Origin: Oligoflexia bacterium
Lineage (GTDB): Bacteria > Bdellovibrionota > UBA1018
Length of the DNA: 18,387 nt
Assembly: GCA_903854365.1 (NCBI GenBank)
Contig: CAINWE010000175.1
Coordinates: 1 to 18,387, forward strand
Direction: 5' to 3'
Made by a program: the position numbers and the translations under genes. The notes under the pieces are model-generated. The model searched no databases. It had not been told where the DNA came from and saw nothing but the letters and a program-made list of their open reading frames with translations. Below, in pieces: positions 1 through 7,481 of this stretch (position 1 is the stretch's first letter; every line of letters begins with the position of its first letter).

Positions 1-105
1 AGCGCCACTTTGGAGTCTGAGGATCAATTGAGAAATTTGAGAATTGAAAAAGCAAAGATGAATCGTTTACGTCTGACGAGCCATTATTCAAGTCTAATTT
101 TTTAA
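1..105 (+). CDS. 3' end of an unidentified upstream gene (partial)
   Basis: Frame 1 is open from the first base to a TAA at 103-105 and encodes 34 residues, with a charged, helix-prone stretch (ESEDQLRNLRIEKAKMNRLR) and no start codon that fits a complete gene. It lies on the same strand as the next gene, 31 bases before its GTG. It may be the C-terminus of a preceding gene, but it is too short to assign a family, and a chance open frame of this length cannot be excluded. Confidence 0.4.
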   Translation, partial: SATLESEDQLRNLRIEKAKMNRLRLTSHYSSLIF

Positions 106-136
106 CGATGATTTGGAATGAAGCGGGGGTTCAGGA

Positions 137-1420
137 GTGAGAAAACTCTTAATTTTGTCGATGGGATTATTCTGTTTTTCAGTTGCCAGGGCCGACTCGA
201 GTCCTCCAGATTATGACCATACTTTTCCTTTTATTGCTGAAGTGTGTGGTCTTTCAAAGGAAAATCTCGGAAACTCTTGGGGCCACGCTGTCATCTACCT
301 GAAGGGTGTCTGTCGGAGTCGAGTTTCAGAGGACTATGCGGATACTCGTCCTGGTCAGGTAGCTCCTTGGAAGCTTAAAATTTGCGATGATCATGATCCG
401 CTTGAGGATGTACCGGTGGGTGGTCCTGGCGAGACCTTGGAGAAGGGGGTGTGGATTAGTGCTGACTCTAAAGTGATGAACTCTCATTGGATTGCGATTC
501 CAGGTCGAAATTTGGGACTCAATGGGGGCCTGCCCGTGGGAAAACGCTATGACACTGCCCAAAATAAGGCGATTTGGGACCGTATTTTGTCGACTCGTGC
601 TTATGACGGTTTGAAATTAACACCTTCCAGTCAGGTTGAGTTTGAGAAAGATTTGGCTCGCTCCGTCGAAGAGTACTTAATTACCTATGCATTTGGGACT
701 GATTTTGCTGTGAGTCTGGCAAGGAATGCGAAATGTTGGAAAATCCCCGTCAGTCAAAAGCAGATGATGAGCATGGTGGACTATGCAAATCGAGTGAATG
801 AAACGAGCTATCAGTGGAATTTTTTTAGCTCGAACTGCAATCATTTAGTGACCGGTATTTTAGCAGCCGCAAAAATTGTAAGTCCCGCCCAAATGGGTGC
901 GTGGAATTTATTTCATTTAGATAAGATTTTTCCCACGGATACTCTGGTTCGAATTGGGAGAAAAGCTCGAGCGGAGATTCCTACTGTTGAAGAGGTTTTT
1001 GGAAAATCTCGACTTCGCGAAGCATTGGAGCAGTTTGGCCGAATGCCAGTTCAGTATGGCATGCTATGGGGTTCTATTCCATTTATTAAGAAAGGGAACG
1101 TTGCATTCGTTGAGAACGAGAGGCGTTGGGGATGGATTGGAGAAGGTGAGAAATTAAGGGCGATGGATCAGGACTCGTTGCTGACTGATTTTGATTCGGG
1201 TTTGAATGAATACAGCCGAAAATTAGAGCGCGCTCACTTACGTCTCAAGTCTAAGGCATTTGAGGATCGAGTCTCCCGGGTTGCGGTCGGGAGTCGAGAA
1301 AGTTTTGCTCGCGTTTTTCGGCTTTACGAATCTTGGCTTGTCGAGGTCTCTCAAGAGCTGAAAGTCTTGATGAATGCCCGTGGTATGACCTCTCGTGTTG
1401 AGCTGGGACAAAGGCCTTAG
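137..1420 (+). CDS. Secreted DUF4105/Lnb-like protein of unknown function
   Basis: A 427-residue protein with a classical signal peptide: MRK, a hydrophobic core (LLILSMGLFCFSVA) and a likely cleavage after ARA at residue 19. The GTG start follows a purine-rich GCGGGGG at 123-129, and starting at the later ATG (161) would cut into the signal peptide. Two motifs recall the DUF4105/Lnb N-terminal cysteine-protease-like fold: a histidine in NSWGHAVIYL (His50) and a cysteine in YQWNFFSSNCNH (Cys234), which I infer to be the catalytic pair. The C-terminal third (about 280-420) is charged and helical with no recognised domain. The protein is probably periplasmic. It converges on htrA with only 4 bases between the stop codons. 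The family call rests on these two motifs alone, so it is tentative; no substrate can be named. Confidence 0.75.
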   Translation: MRKLLILSMGLFCFSVARADSSPPDYDHTFPFIAEVCGLSKENLGNSWGHAVIYLKGVCRSRVSEDYADTRPGQVAPWKLKICDDHDPLEDVPVGGPGETLEKGVWISADSKVMNSHWIAIPGRNLGLNGGLPVGKRYDTAQNKAIWDRILSTRAYDGLKLTPSSQVEFEKDLARSVEEYLITYAFGTDFAVSLARNAKCWKIPVSQKQMMSMVDYANRVNETSYQWNFFSSNCNHLVTGILAAAKIVSPAQMGAWNLFHLDKIFPTDTLVRIGRKARAEIPTVEEVFGKSRLREALEQFGRMPVQYGMLWGSIPFIKKGNVAFVENERRWGWIGEGEKLRAMDQDSLLTDFDSGLNEYSRKLERAHLRLKSKAFEDRVSRVAVGSRESFARVFRLYESWLVEVSQELKVLMNARGMTSRVELGQRP

Positions 1421-1424
1421 TGCT

Positions 1425-2849
1425 TTAGCGCGTTTTCTTCATGGGGATAAAAATTTTATCATCCGGTGATTTTTGTACGTAGAGCACAGTGATTTCGTCT
1501 TTTTGCATTCGGTCGAAAAGGTCAGCGAGCTCTTTAGCGTTATGGATTTCGTTTTGGTTGGCGCTCACGATGATGTCTCCAGGAGAGAGTCCTACGTCAA
1601 ATCCCGGGCTTCCGGGTTGGACCTCTGCAACGATAGCGCCTGTTTTTGGGTTTGTGTTGAGGAGGCGGGCAATTTCGGGAGTCACGTCCTGAATCGAAAT
1701 GCCTAGGTCGCCATGGGTCGGTGGATGAGCTGTGGTACGGGCAACTTGCCCCGGCTTTTGGTGGCCTTGCGAGATTTTAGATTCGGGTTGTTCTTGGATT
1801 TGTAACTGAAACTGCATGACTTTGCCATGACGCGAGATTTCCACAGCAATTTTGGTGGCTACTGGTGCATTGGCTACCGCTAACTTGAGTTGGTTGGCAG
1901 AGTGGATGGGATGGTCTCCGAAGCGGGTGACGACGTCTCCGCACTGGAGTTTTGCTTGAGCGGCTGGACCTCGAGTTTCAATTTGACTAATGAGAGCTCC
2001 TTCGGGCAGCGGAGCTTTAAAGTAGCTCGCAAGCTGAGCGTCAAGGTCCTGGGCTACAATGCCAATCCATCCGCGGATGACGTGGCCGTGCTGAACGATC
2101 TCTTCGAAAACCTGTTGGGCAATCTTCGATGGAATCGCAAACCCGATTCCGGTAAAGCCACCCGTTTGCGAGAAGATGGCGGTGTTAATGCCGATCATTT
2201 CGCCGCGCGAATTCAGCAGTGGGCCGCCTGAATTACCAGGGTTAATTGCCGCATCGGTTTGAATGAAATCCTCTACGTCGAGCATGCCAAGTTGTCCTCG
2301 GCCCAGGGCACTGACGATCCCTGAGGTGACGGAGTGGCTGAGGCCAAACGGACTGCCAACGGCAATAATCCAGTCTCCAACACTCATTTTGGTCGAGTTA
2401 CCGAAGCTGAGTGTGGGGAGGGGGAGTTGAGCGGGAGAGTCGAGTTGAATCACAGCTAAGTCAGTTTTTGTGTCCCCACCAAAAAGATGCGCCGAAGCCT
2501 TGTGAGTTTCGTCGAGCAAAACCGTGATTTTCTCCGCATTCTGGACGACGTGCAGGTTAGTCAGGATGAGGCCGTCTGAACGGACAATCACCCCGGATCC
2601 TACGCCAAGGGCGATTGCGTCGCTCAGGTCATTCGGCAGGCCATTTGGGACTGTCTGAGCGCCAGCGGAGACGCTATGGGTTGAAGTGATGCTCACCACT
2701 GCAGGGGTGGCCCGTTTTGCTATTTGGTTGAGTTCCTTGGAGACCTGGCTCAAGATGGCTGGGCCTGGTGGCTCAGATTGAGAAAAGACGGAACCAGCTT
2801 TGAGAACAATAGCAAAGATGGGCCAAACGGGAAGATACCGAACTTTCAT
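1425..2849 (-). CDS. degP: Periplasmic serine protease, DegP/HtrA family (S1C), two PDZ domains
   Basis: A 474-residue envelope quality-control protease that degrades or holds misfolded periplasmic proteins. An N-terminal hydrophobic segment (residues 5-22) is a signal peptide or anchor. The trypsin-like domain (about 40-255) has a complete triad: His100 in TNLHVV, Asp130 in TKTDLAVI and Ser207 in NPGNSGGP. PDZ1 spans about 258-352 and PDZ2 about 378-470, joined by a Gln/Pro/His-rich linker (352-378). Length and order match DegP/DegQ of Proteobacteria, but the LA-loop region (60-80) is short, more like DegQ or MucD. It lies 69 bases downstream of ychJ on the same strand and could be co-transcribed with it. 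Only a weak ribosome-binding sequence (GACGAGA) precedes the ATG. Family assignment is firm; DegP versus DegQ/MucD is not decided. Confidence 0.95.
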   Translation of the reverse strand: MKVRYLPVWPIFAIVLKAGSVFSQSEPPGPAILSQVSKELNQIAKRATPAVVSITSTHSVSAGAQTVPNGLPNDLSDAIALGVGSGVIVRSDGLILTNLHVVQNAEKITVLLDETHKASAHLFGGDTKTDLAVIQLDSPAQLPLPTLSFGNSTKMSVGDWIIAVGSPFGLSHSVTSGIVSALGRGQLGMLDVEDFIQTDAAINPGNSGGPLLNSRGEMIGINTAIFSQTGGFTGIGFAIPSKIAQQVFEEIVQHGHVIRGWIGIVAQDLDAQLASYFKAPLPEGALISQIETRGPAAQAKLQCGDVVTRFGDHPIHSANQLKLAVANAPVATKIAVEISRHGKVMQFQLQIQEQPESKISQGHQKPGQVARTTAHPPTHGDLGISIQDVTPEIARLLNTNPKTGAIVAEVQPGSPGFDVGLSPGDIIVSANQNEIHNAKELADLFDRMQKDEITVLYVQKSPDDKIFIPMKKTR

Positions 2850-2918
2850 TCTCGTCTAGCTTTGCAGGTGCGATGCCCGGCGGAAAGAACAGCTTTGGGT
2901 TTTGAGCTGATTGTAAGT

Positions 2919-3416
2919 CTACGCTCCGCAGCATTTTTTGTGCTTTTTACCGCTTCCGCAAGGGCAGGGGTCGTTTCTACCGATCTTTGGATCCGGCCGT
3001 CGGTAGGTGCCTGTTTGCACCCCTTGGGCGTCTAAAAACTTCCATTGACCGTTTTCTTTTTCGAAGAAGCTTTTTTCGAGATGCTCTTCTTTTTTACCAT
3101 TTTGGGTATAGTAGGCCCCAAAGATGAGAGTCCCTTGCTGGTCGTCTTTTTGGCCTGCTTCGGCTTGGAAAATTTTCAGGCCTTCCCATTTCGAAGTTTT
3201 GGACCATTCTTCAATTTCATCTCGATGAATATCTTTGAGAGTTCTTGAGTGATGGGTCGAGAGAATGAAGTCCACATCCCCGCGTGTAAAAGCAGTATAT
3301 CTCGCCCTGAGGAGTTGTTCAGCCGTTTGAGCTGCGACCGACCCTTGAATCAGGGGAAGACAGCAGTTTTCAATTGATATTCCAGAACCGCAAGCACATA
3401 GATTTGTGTCCAACAT
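2919..3416 (-). CDS. ychJ: YchJ family protein (UPF0225) with two SEC-C zinc motifs
   Basis: A 165-residue protein with the three-part YchJ build. An N-terminal SEC-C metal-binding motif has Cys7, Cys9, Cys18 and Cys19 (CACGSG...ENCC). An NTF2-like domain (about 25-135) carries the typical AEQLLRARYTAF and FF.KENGQWKFLD patterns. A second SEC-C motif sits at the C-terminus (Cys151, Cys153, Cys162, Cys163 in DPCPCGSGKKHKKCC), nearly identical to the zinc-binding tail of SecA. The family's function is unsettled, and SEC-C motifs bind zinc. The ATG has no clear Shine-Dalgarno sequence, but no later start keeps the N-terminal motif. It is divergent from cyaY with only 43 bases between starts, so the two promoters must overlap or lie inside genes. 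Confidence 0.93.
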   Translation of the reverse strand: MLDTNLCACGSGISIENCCLPLIQGSVAAQTAEQLLRARYTAFTRGDVDFILSTHHSRTLKDIHRDEIEEWSKTSKWEGLKIFQAEAGQKDDQQGTLIFGAYYTQNGKKEEHLEKSFFEKENGQWKFLDAQGVQTGTYRRPDPKIGRNDPCPCGSGKKHKKCCGA

Positions 3417-3459
3417 GGGGCTATGGTATCCGCAATAATTTTGAAGAGGTCAAGTTTTT

Positions 3460-3786
3460 ATGGAAGCAGAATTTAGAAAGAGAATCCAAGACGTGTTTGA
3501 TCGCTTGGAGAAGGCATTCAGTGACGTGGACCCAGATGTCGCAGAGTGTGAGCAGTCGATGGGCTCCCTGACGATTACGTTGGCAGATCGATCCCGTTGT
3601 ATTTTGAGTTCTCAGCCCTCAGTGCAGCAGCTGTGGTTAGCTCTTGCTGCGCGTGGAACAGCCTATCATTTTAACTTTGATCCGTCCCGCGAGGTATGGT
3701 TGGATGATAAGAGTCAAGCGATTGAGCTTTTTGCCTTTTTAACGAGTTACTTCCAAGAATCAACCGGAATGAGGGTCCCGCTATGA
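3460..3786 (+). CDS. cyaY: Iron-sulfur cluster assembly protein CyaY (bacterial frataxin)
   Basis: A 108-residue frataxin, close to the usual bacterial length. The N-terminal helix is acidic (DVFDRLEKAF.DVDPDVAECE), as expected for the iron- and IscS-binding ridge. The sheet region has the family pattern GSLTITLADRSRCILSSQP...QLWLA, followed by AYHFNFD and the tryptophan in REVWLDD. Frataxin binds iron and modulates cysteine desulfurase during Fe-S assembly in the cytoplasm. GAAGAGG about 10 bases upstream of the ATG is a plausible ribosome-binding site. Its stop codon overlaps the start of the downstream glutaredoxin (ATGA at 3783-3786), so the two are translationally coupled, which fits a shared Fe-S or thiol role. 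No isc/suf genes are in the window. Confidence 0.88.
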   Translation: MEAEFRKRIQDVFDRLEKAFSDVDPDVAECEQSMGSLTITLADRSRCILSSQPSVQQLWLALAARGTAYHFNFDPSREVWLDDKSQAIELFAFLTSYFQESTGMRVPL

Positions 3787-4049
3787 GTGCTGATGGTCAA
3801 GTCGTCATCTATACGATGTATAATTGCGTGAATTGTGTTCAAGCCAAGCAGCTCTTGAAAACTCGCGGCATTCCGTTTAAAGAGGTCCTCGTTCAGGATA
3901 ATGACGATATGGCTTGGATTGAACTATTTGAGAAATCCGGGATGAAGACCATGCCCCAGATTTTTAATGGCGAAGTGTTGGTGGGGGGATACTCGGAGCT
4001 GGCGGCGCTGGATAAAAAAGACCAGCTCAAGTCTCTCTTGGCAGCCTGA
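3783..4049 (+). CDS. Glutaredoxin with an unusual CVNC active site
   Basis: An 88-residue single-domain thioredoxin-fold protein of typical glutaredoxin length. The active site is Cys15-Val-Asn-Cys18 (YNCVNCVQAKQLL), where dithiol glutaredoxins usually have CPYC and monothiol ones CGFS. The cis-proline motif TMPQIF (Pro58) and the glutathione-binding GGYSEL (Gly68-Gly69) are present, so the fold and glutathione site look intact. It would reduce protein disulfides or glutathionylated proteins in the cytoplasm. The ATG overlaps the cyaY stop codon (ATGA), so the gene is read from the cyaY transcript. It ends 9 bases before the convergent ugd gene, with no obvious terminator between. Glutaredoxin is firm; whether the variant active site works as a dithiol enzyme is unknown. 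Confidence 0.9.
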   Translation: MSADGQVVIYTMYNCVNCVQAKQLLKTRGIPFKEVLVQDNDDMAWIELFEKSGMKTMPQIFNGEVLVGGYSELAALDKKDQLKSLLAA

Positions 4050-4058
4050 CGGGGGCTC

Positions 4059-5390
4059 TCACGCTAAGGTCCTCCCAAGTGCGTAATAGTAACAGCCGAG
4101 TCCTTGCAGAGTTTGACGGCTGTAGATGTTACGGCCGTCGAAGATCCAGGGAGTTTTCATGAGCGTCTTGAGACGCCCAAAATCAGGTTCCCGGTAGGGT
4201 TTCCACTCCGTACAGACGCAAAGCGCATCAGCGCCTTGGGCAGCTTCATAGTTATTTTGAACGAATTTGAGTCGACCTTGAAAATCCCCCAGTGCGGCTC
4301 GGGCAGCCTCGAGGGCGACTGGGTCGTGCGCCGTAATTTCAGCGCCTGCTTCAAGTAACTGGCGGACCAGATATAAGGCGGGGGCTTCACGGATGTCGTC
4401 TGTGTCAGGCTTGAAAGCAAGGCCCCAAATAGCGATTCTTTTCGTGTGAAGATTTGGGCCTAATTTTCGGAGGACCTGTTTTAAGAAACGCTCTCTTTGT
4501 GAAAGGTTGACGGTATTCACGGCGTTCAGGATAGAAAGCGGCTCTGCTAGTAGTTCTGCTGTTTTGAGGAGAGCCTTCACGTCTTTGGGGAGGCAGGATC
4601 CGCCATAGCCAAGGCCAGGATAGATAAAGGGGTATCCGATGCGTGGGTCGGAGCCGATTCCTTGTCGAACAGCCTCGATATCTGCGCCTGTTTTTTCACA
4701 AACTCGGGATAATTCGTTCATGAATGAAATCTTAGTAGCTAACATGGCATTAGCTGCATATTTGGTCATTTCTGCCGAAAGAGGGTCCATAAAAAGAATG
4801 GGATGACCGTTTTTTACGAACGAGTCATAGAGGCGGGTCATCGTTTCTTTGGCGTGAGGTGAAGTGACTCCGATGACGACGCGGCTGGGACGAAGGCTGT
4901 CTTCAACCGCGGTTCCCTCTTTGAGGAATTCAGGGTTTGAAACGACCTCAAAATCGATCGGGAGTTTTCTGCCTACGAGTTCTTGGTTAATTGCTTCAGA
5001 GACGCGAGAGGCGGTGCCAATGGGGACCGTCGATTTGTTGATGATGATTTTCGATGAGGTCATCGTCTTGCCAATAGTTTTCGCTACGTCGAGAACGTGT
5101 CGCAAGTCAGCTGATCCGTCCTCATCGGACGGAGTACCGACTGCGATGAATAGGAGATCCGATGATTCGATTGCGTGCTCTAGGTTCACCGTGAATGAGA
5201 GTCTGCGGTCGTTGAGGTTAGAAGCGATCAGGGACTCAAGGCCTGGTTCGTAGATCGGGCAGATCCCCTGAGTAAGTCGTTCGATTTTTTTTGCGTCGAT
5301 GTCCGCACAGATGACGTCATTGCCCATTTCTGCAAAGCAAGTCCCTGTTACTAATCCGACATAACCTGTACCAAAAACGGAAATTTTCAC
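4059..5390 (-). CDS. ugd: UDP-glucose 6-dehydrogenase
   Basis: A 443-residue enzyme of usual family length that oxidises UDP-glucose to UDP-glucuronate with two NAD+. The N-terminal Rossmann motif is FGTGYVGLVTG (residues 6-16). Other family motifs follow: AVGTPSDEDGSADL (83-96), NKSTVPIGT, and VSNPEFLKEGTAVED (150-164). The catalytic cysteine is Cys266 in GGSCLPKD, and the C-terminal UDP-binding domain has WGLAFKPDTDDIREAP. AAGGA about 10 bases upstream of the ATG is the likely ribosome-binding site. It is the last gene of the galE-uxs-ugd set, 42 bases after uxs. Its product is the substrate of Uxs, so the operon converts UDP-glucose to UDP-xylose. UDP-glucuronate itself may also be used in surface polysaccharide. 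Confidence 0.96.
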   Translation of the reverse strand: MKISVFGTGYVGLVTGTCFAEMGNDVICADIDAKKIERLTQGICPIYEPGLESLIASNLNDRRLSFTVNLEHAIESSDLLFIAVGTPSDEDGSADLRHVLDVAKTIGKTMTSSKIIINKSTVPIGTASRVSEAINQELVGRKLPIDFEVVSNPEFLKEGTAVEDSLRPSRVVIGVTSPHAKETMTRLYDSFVKNGHPILFMDPLSAEMTKYAANAMLATKISFMNELSRVCEKTGADIEAVRQGIGSDPRIGYPFIYPGLGYGGSCLPKDVKALLKTAELLAEPLSILNAVNTVNLSQRERFLKQVLRKLGPNLHTKRIAIWGLAFKPDTDDIREAPALYLVRQLLEAGAEITAHDPVALEAARAALGDFQGRLKFVQNNYEAAQGADALCVCTEWKPYREPDFGRLKTLMKTPWIFDGRNIYSRQTLQGLGCYYYALGRTLA

Positions 5391-5432
5391 AACAATCCTT
5401 GCCTCTCGACACGAAGTTAGTCGATCACTCTT

Positions 5433-6392
5433 TTACAGACAAGCCCGCATTTTGAGTAATCCCTCTCTGAGTTGGATTTTGGGTGTCCAAGGGGTGAGGT
5501 GTTCGCGTGCGAGGGTGAGGTCGGGTTTTCTTTGTTGGGGGTCATCTTGAGGGAGTGGAAGATGCCGGACTTCAAGCTGTCGATCTGGATAAATGCTTTG
5601 AATGGTTTCGGCGAGTTGGTTGATCGAAAACTCGTGGTCATTCCCTAAGTTCATGGGGGTGGTCCAATGAGATTGGGCGTATCCTATGATCCCTGCGATT
5701 AAATCATCGACATAACAAAAGCTTCGGGTCTGTTCACCGTTGCCATAAATCGTGAGGGGTTCACGCTTTTCTGCCTGCATCAAGAGATTAATAATGACCC
5801 TTCCGTCTGCGGGATTCATGCGCGGCCCATAGGTATTAAAAATTCGGACGAGTCCGTGATGGGTGTTGTGTTTGAGATTGTGGGTATAAATCAAGGCCTC
5901 ACCAAACCGCTTCGCTTCGTCATAGCAGGATCTGACTCCAAAACTATTGACGTTGCCCCAGTAAGTCTCAGGTTGAGGGCTTACGCTTGGGTCTCCGTAG
6001 ATTTCGCTCGTCGATGCAAAAACTACCCGGGCCTTGTGCTCGTCTGCAGCGGCGAGGGCATGGCCGAGTCCGACCGAATTGACGGCCAGAGTTTCGAGTC
6101 CGAGCTTTTGGTAGTGAGGCGGTGAAGCGGGTGAGGCAAAGTGAAAAATGTATTTCACGGGTGCTAGGTTCTGGATGGAGTTGAGCCAAGGTGTCCAGCT
6201 TTGGCTGACGTCAGCCTCAACTGCTTTGAGGCGATCTTCGGCGATTTCTTTTTTGAATTCATCTTGGTTGGCGCGAGAGCCCGTGCAGAAGTTATCTACA
6301 GCAACCACTTGATAGCCCTGTTTAAGATACTCATCGACTAAGTGCGAGCCCAGAAAACCAAAACCGCCGGAGACAATAACTGAGTTTTTCAT
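5433..6392 (-). CDS. uxs: UDP-glucuronate decarboxylase (UDP-xylose synthase, SDR family)
   Basis: A 319-residue extended short-chain dehydrogenase. The NAD-binding motif is GGFGFLG (Gly9, Gly12, Gly15) and the catalytic pair is Tyr157/Lys161 in SCYDEAKRFGE. FHFASPASPPHYQ (83-95), ASTSEIYGDP and RIFNTYGPRMNPADGRV are strongly characteristic of UDP-glucuronate decarboxylases rather than other epimerases. The reaction is oxidation, decarboxylation and re-reduction of UDP-glucuronate to UDP-xylose. Its ATG overlaps the galE stop codon (ATGA, 6392-6389), and only a weak GGAAA precedes it, so translation probably depends on coupling from galE. The downstream ugd supplies its substrate. No xylosyltransferase is identifiable in the window. 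Confidence 0.93.
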   Translation of the reverse strand: MKNSVIVSGGFGFLGSHLVDEYLKQGYQVVAVDNFCTGSRANQDEFKKEIAEDRLKAVEADVSQSWTPWLNSIQNLAPVKYIFHFASPASPPHYQKLGLETLAVNSVGLGHALAAADEHKARVVFASTSEIYGDPSVSPQPETYWGNVNSFGVRSCYDEAKRFGEALIYTHNLKHNTHHGLVRIFNTYGPRMNPADGRVIINLLMQAEKREPLTIYGNGEQTRSFCYVDDLIAGIIGYAQSHWTTPMNLGNDHEFSINQLAETIQSIYPDRQLEVRHLPLPQDDPQQRKPDLTLAREHLTPWTPKIQLREGLLKMRACL

Positions 6393-7390
6393 GTTTTTAT
6401 CGTTTCCAATTCGATCTCCCAGTCATAACTAGTCTTGCAGATTAAGTCGAGTTGGTCGAAGCGGGGAACCCAGCCCAATTTGGATCGAATTTTCGTAGAG
6501 TTCGCGTAAATCGCCACTGCATCGCCTGGGCGGCGATCCGTTTCTTCAACTTTGAAGTTCATTCCGCTGACTTTTTTCATGCATTCGGTGACTTCTTTGA
6601 CGGAATAGCCTTTTCCGTAGCCGCAGTTGAAGCTGTCTGAGTTGCCCCCTTTGCGTAGGTATTCGAGAGCGAGTAAATGAGCGTTTGCAAGGTCATCCAC
6701 ATGGATATAGTCTCTAACGCAGGTGCCGTCGGGAGTAGGGTAATCCGTTCCAAATATTTTTAAATAAGCTCTTTTTCCGCGGGCGGCTTCGGCTGCTGCC
6801 TTGATTAATTGAGTCGCACGTGGCGTGGCTTGGCCAAGTCCTCCTCCTACTCTGGCTCCAGCGACATTGAAGTAGCGTAGAATCACGTGTCGCATGGCAG
6901 GGTGGCCAGCTAGGTTCGCGGCGTTTTCCATTTCAGCAAGGATTTGTTCGGTGAGAAGCTTGCTTCTTCCGTAAGGGCTTTCGGGATGGGAGGGGGCGGT
7001 TTCGTCGACTTGGGTGTTTTTTGGGGTACCGTACGCAGCACAGGTGGACGAAAAGATGAAGTGTTTGACTCCGGTGCGGTAGCATACTTCTATGAGGTTC
7101 ATCGTATTCAAAGTGTTATTACGGTAGTATTTAAGTGGATTTCGCGTCGACTCCTCGACTTCGAGATGCGCAGCAAAATGAATCACGGAGTCGATTTTGT
7201 TCTCGCGGATGAGGCGTTCTGTGAGCGCGGGGTCGCCCATATCGCCGACAACGAGTTCCACTTCTTTTGGGACTGCCCAGCGAAATCCGGAGTACAGATT
7301 ATCGAGAGCAATGGCTTTTTCGCCCTGGGCGACTAACTGATGGAGAGTATGAGAACCAATATAACCTGCGCCGCCAGTGACTAAGATCAT
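6389..7390 (-). CDS. galE: UDP-glucose 4-epimerase
   Basis: A 333-residue extended SDR enzyme interconverting UDP-galactose and UDP-glucose. It has GGAGYIG (Gly6, Gly9, Gly12), the NAD-site AVEESTRNPLKYYRNN-type region (77-92), SSTCAAYG with a Ser/Thr at the catalytic position (114-116) and Tyr140/Lys144 in SPYGRSK. IFGTDYPTPDGTCVRDYIHVDDLA is a classic GalE signature. A strong Shine-Dalgarno sequence (AAAAGGAG, 8 bases before ATG) precedes the start. It is the first gene of galE-uxs-ugd and lies 91 bases downstream of the epmA-like gene, so it may have its own promoter. It links galactose to the UDP-glucose pool and would also feed UDP-galactopyranose for galactofuranose synthesis, relevant to the glycosyltransferases at 15.7-17.5 kb. 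Confidence 0.95.
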   Translation of the reverse strand: MILVTGGAGYIGSHTLHQLVAQGEKAIALDNLYSGFRWAVPKEVELVVGDMGDPALTERLIRENKIDSVIHFAAHLEVEESTRNPLKYYRNNTLNTMNLIEVCYRTGVKHFIFSSTCAAYGTPKNTQVDETAPSHPESPYGRSKLLTEQILAEMENAANLAGHPAMRHVILRYFNVAGARVGGGLGQATPRATQLIKAAAEAARGKRAYLKIFGTDYPTPDGTCVRDYIHVDDLANAHLLALEYLRKGGNSDSFNCGYGKGYSVKEVTECMKKVSGMNFKVEETDRRPGDAVAIYANSTKIRSKLGWVPRFDQLDLICKTSYDWEIELETIKT

Positions 7391-7481
7391 GAGTGAAGCT
7401 CCTTTTCGGCTCCCAAAGGAAACATATTACTCTCGAGATTGCTAGGAGATACTTTTGAAGCGCCTTGGGTCACGCTCGGCA

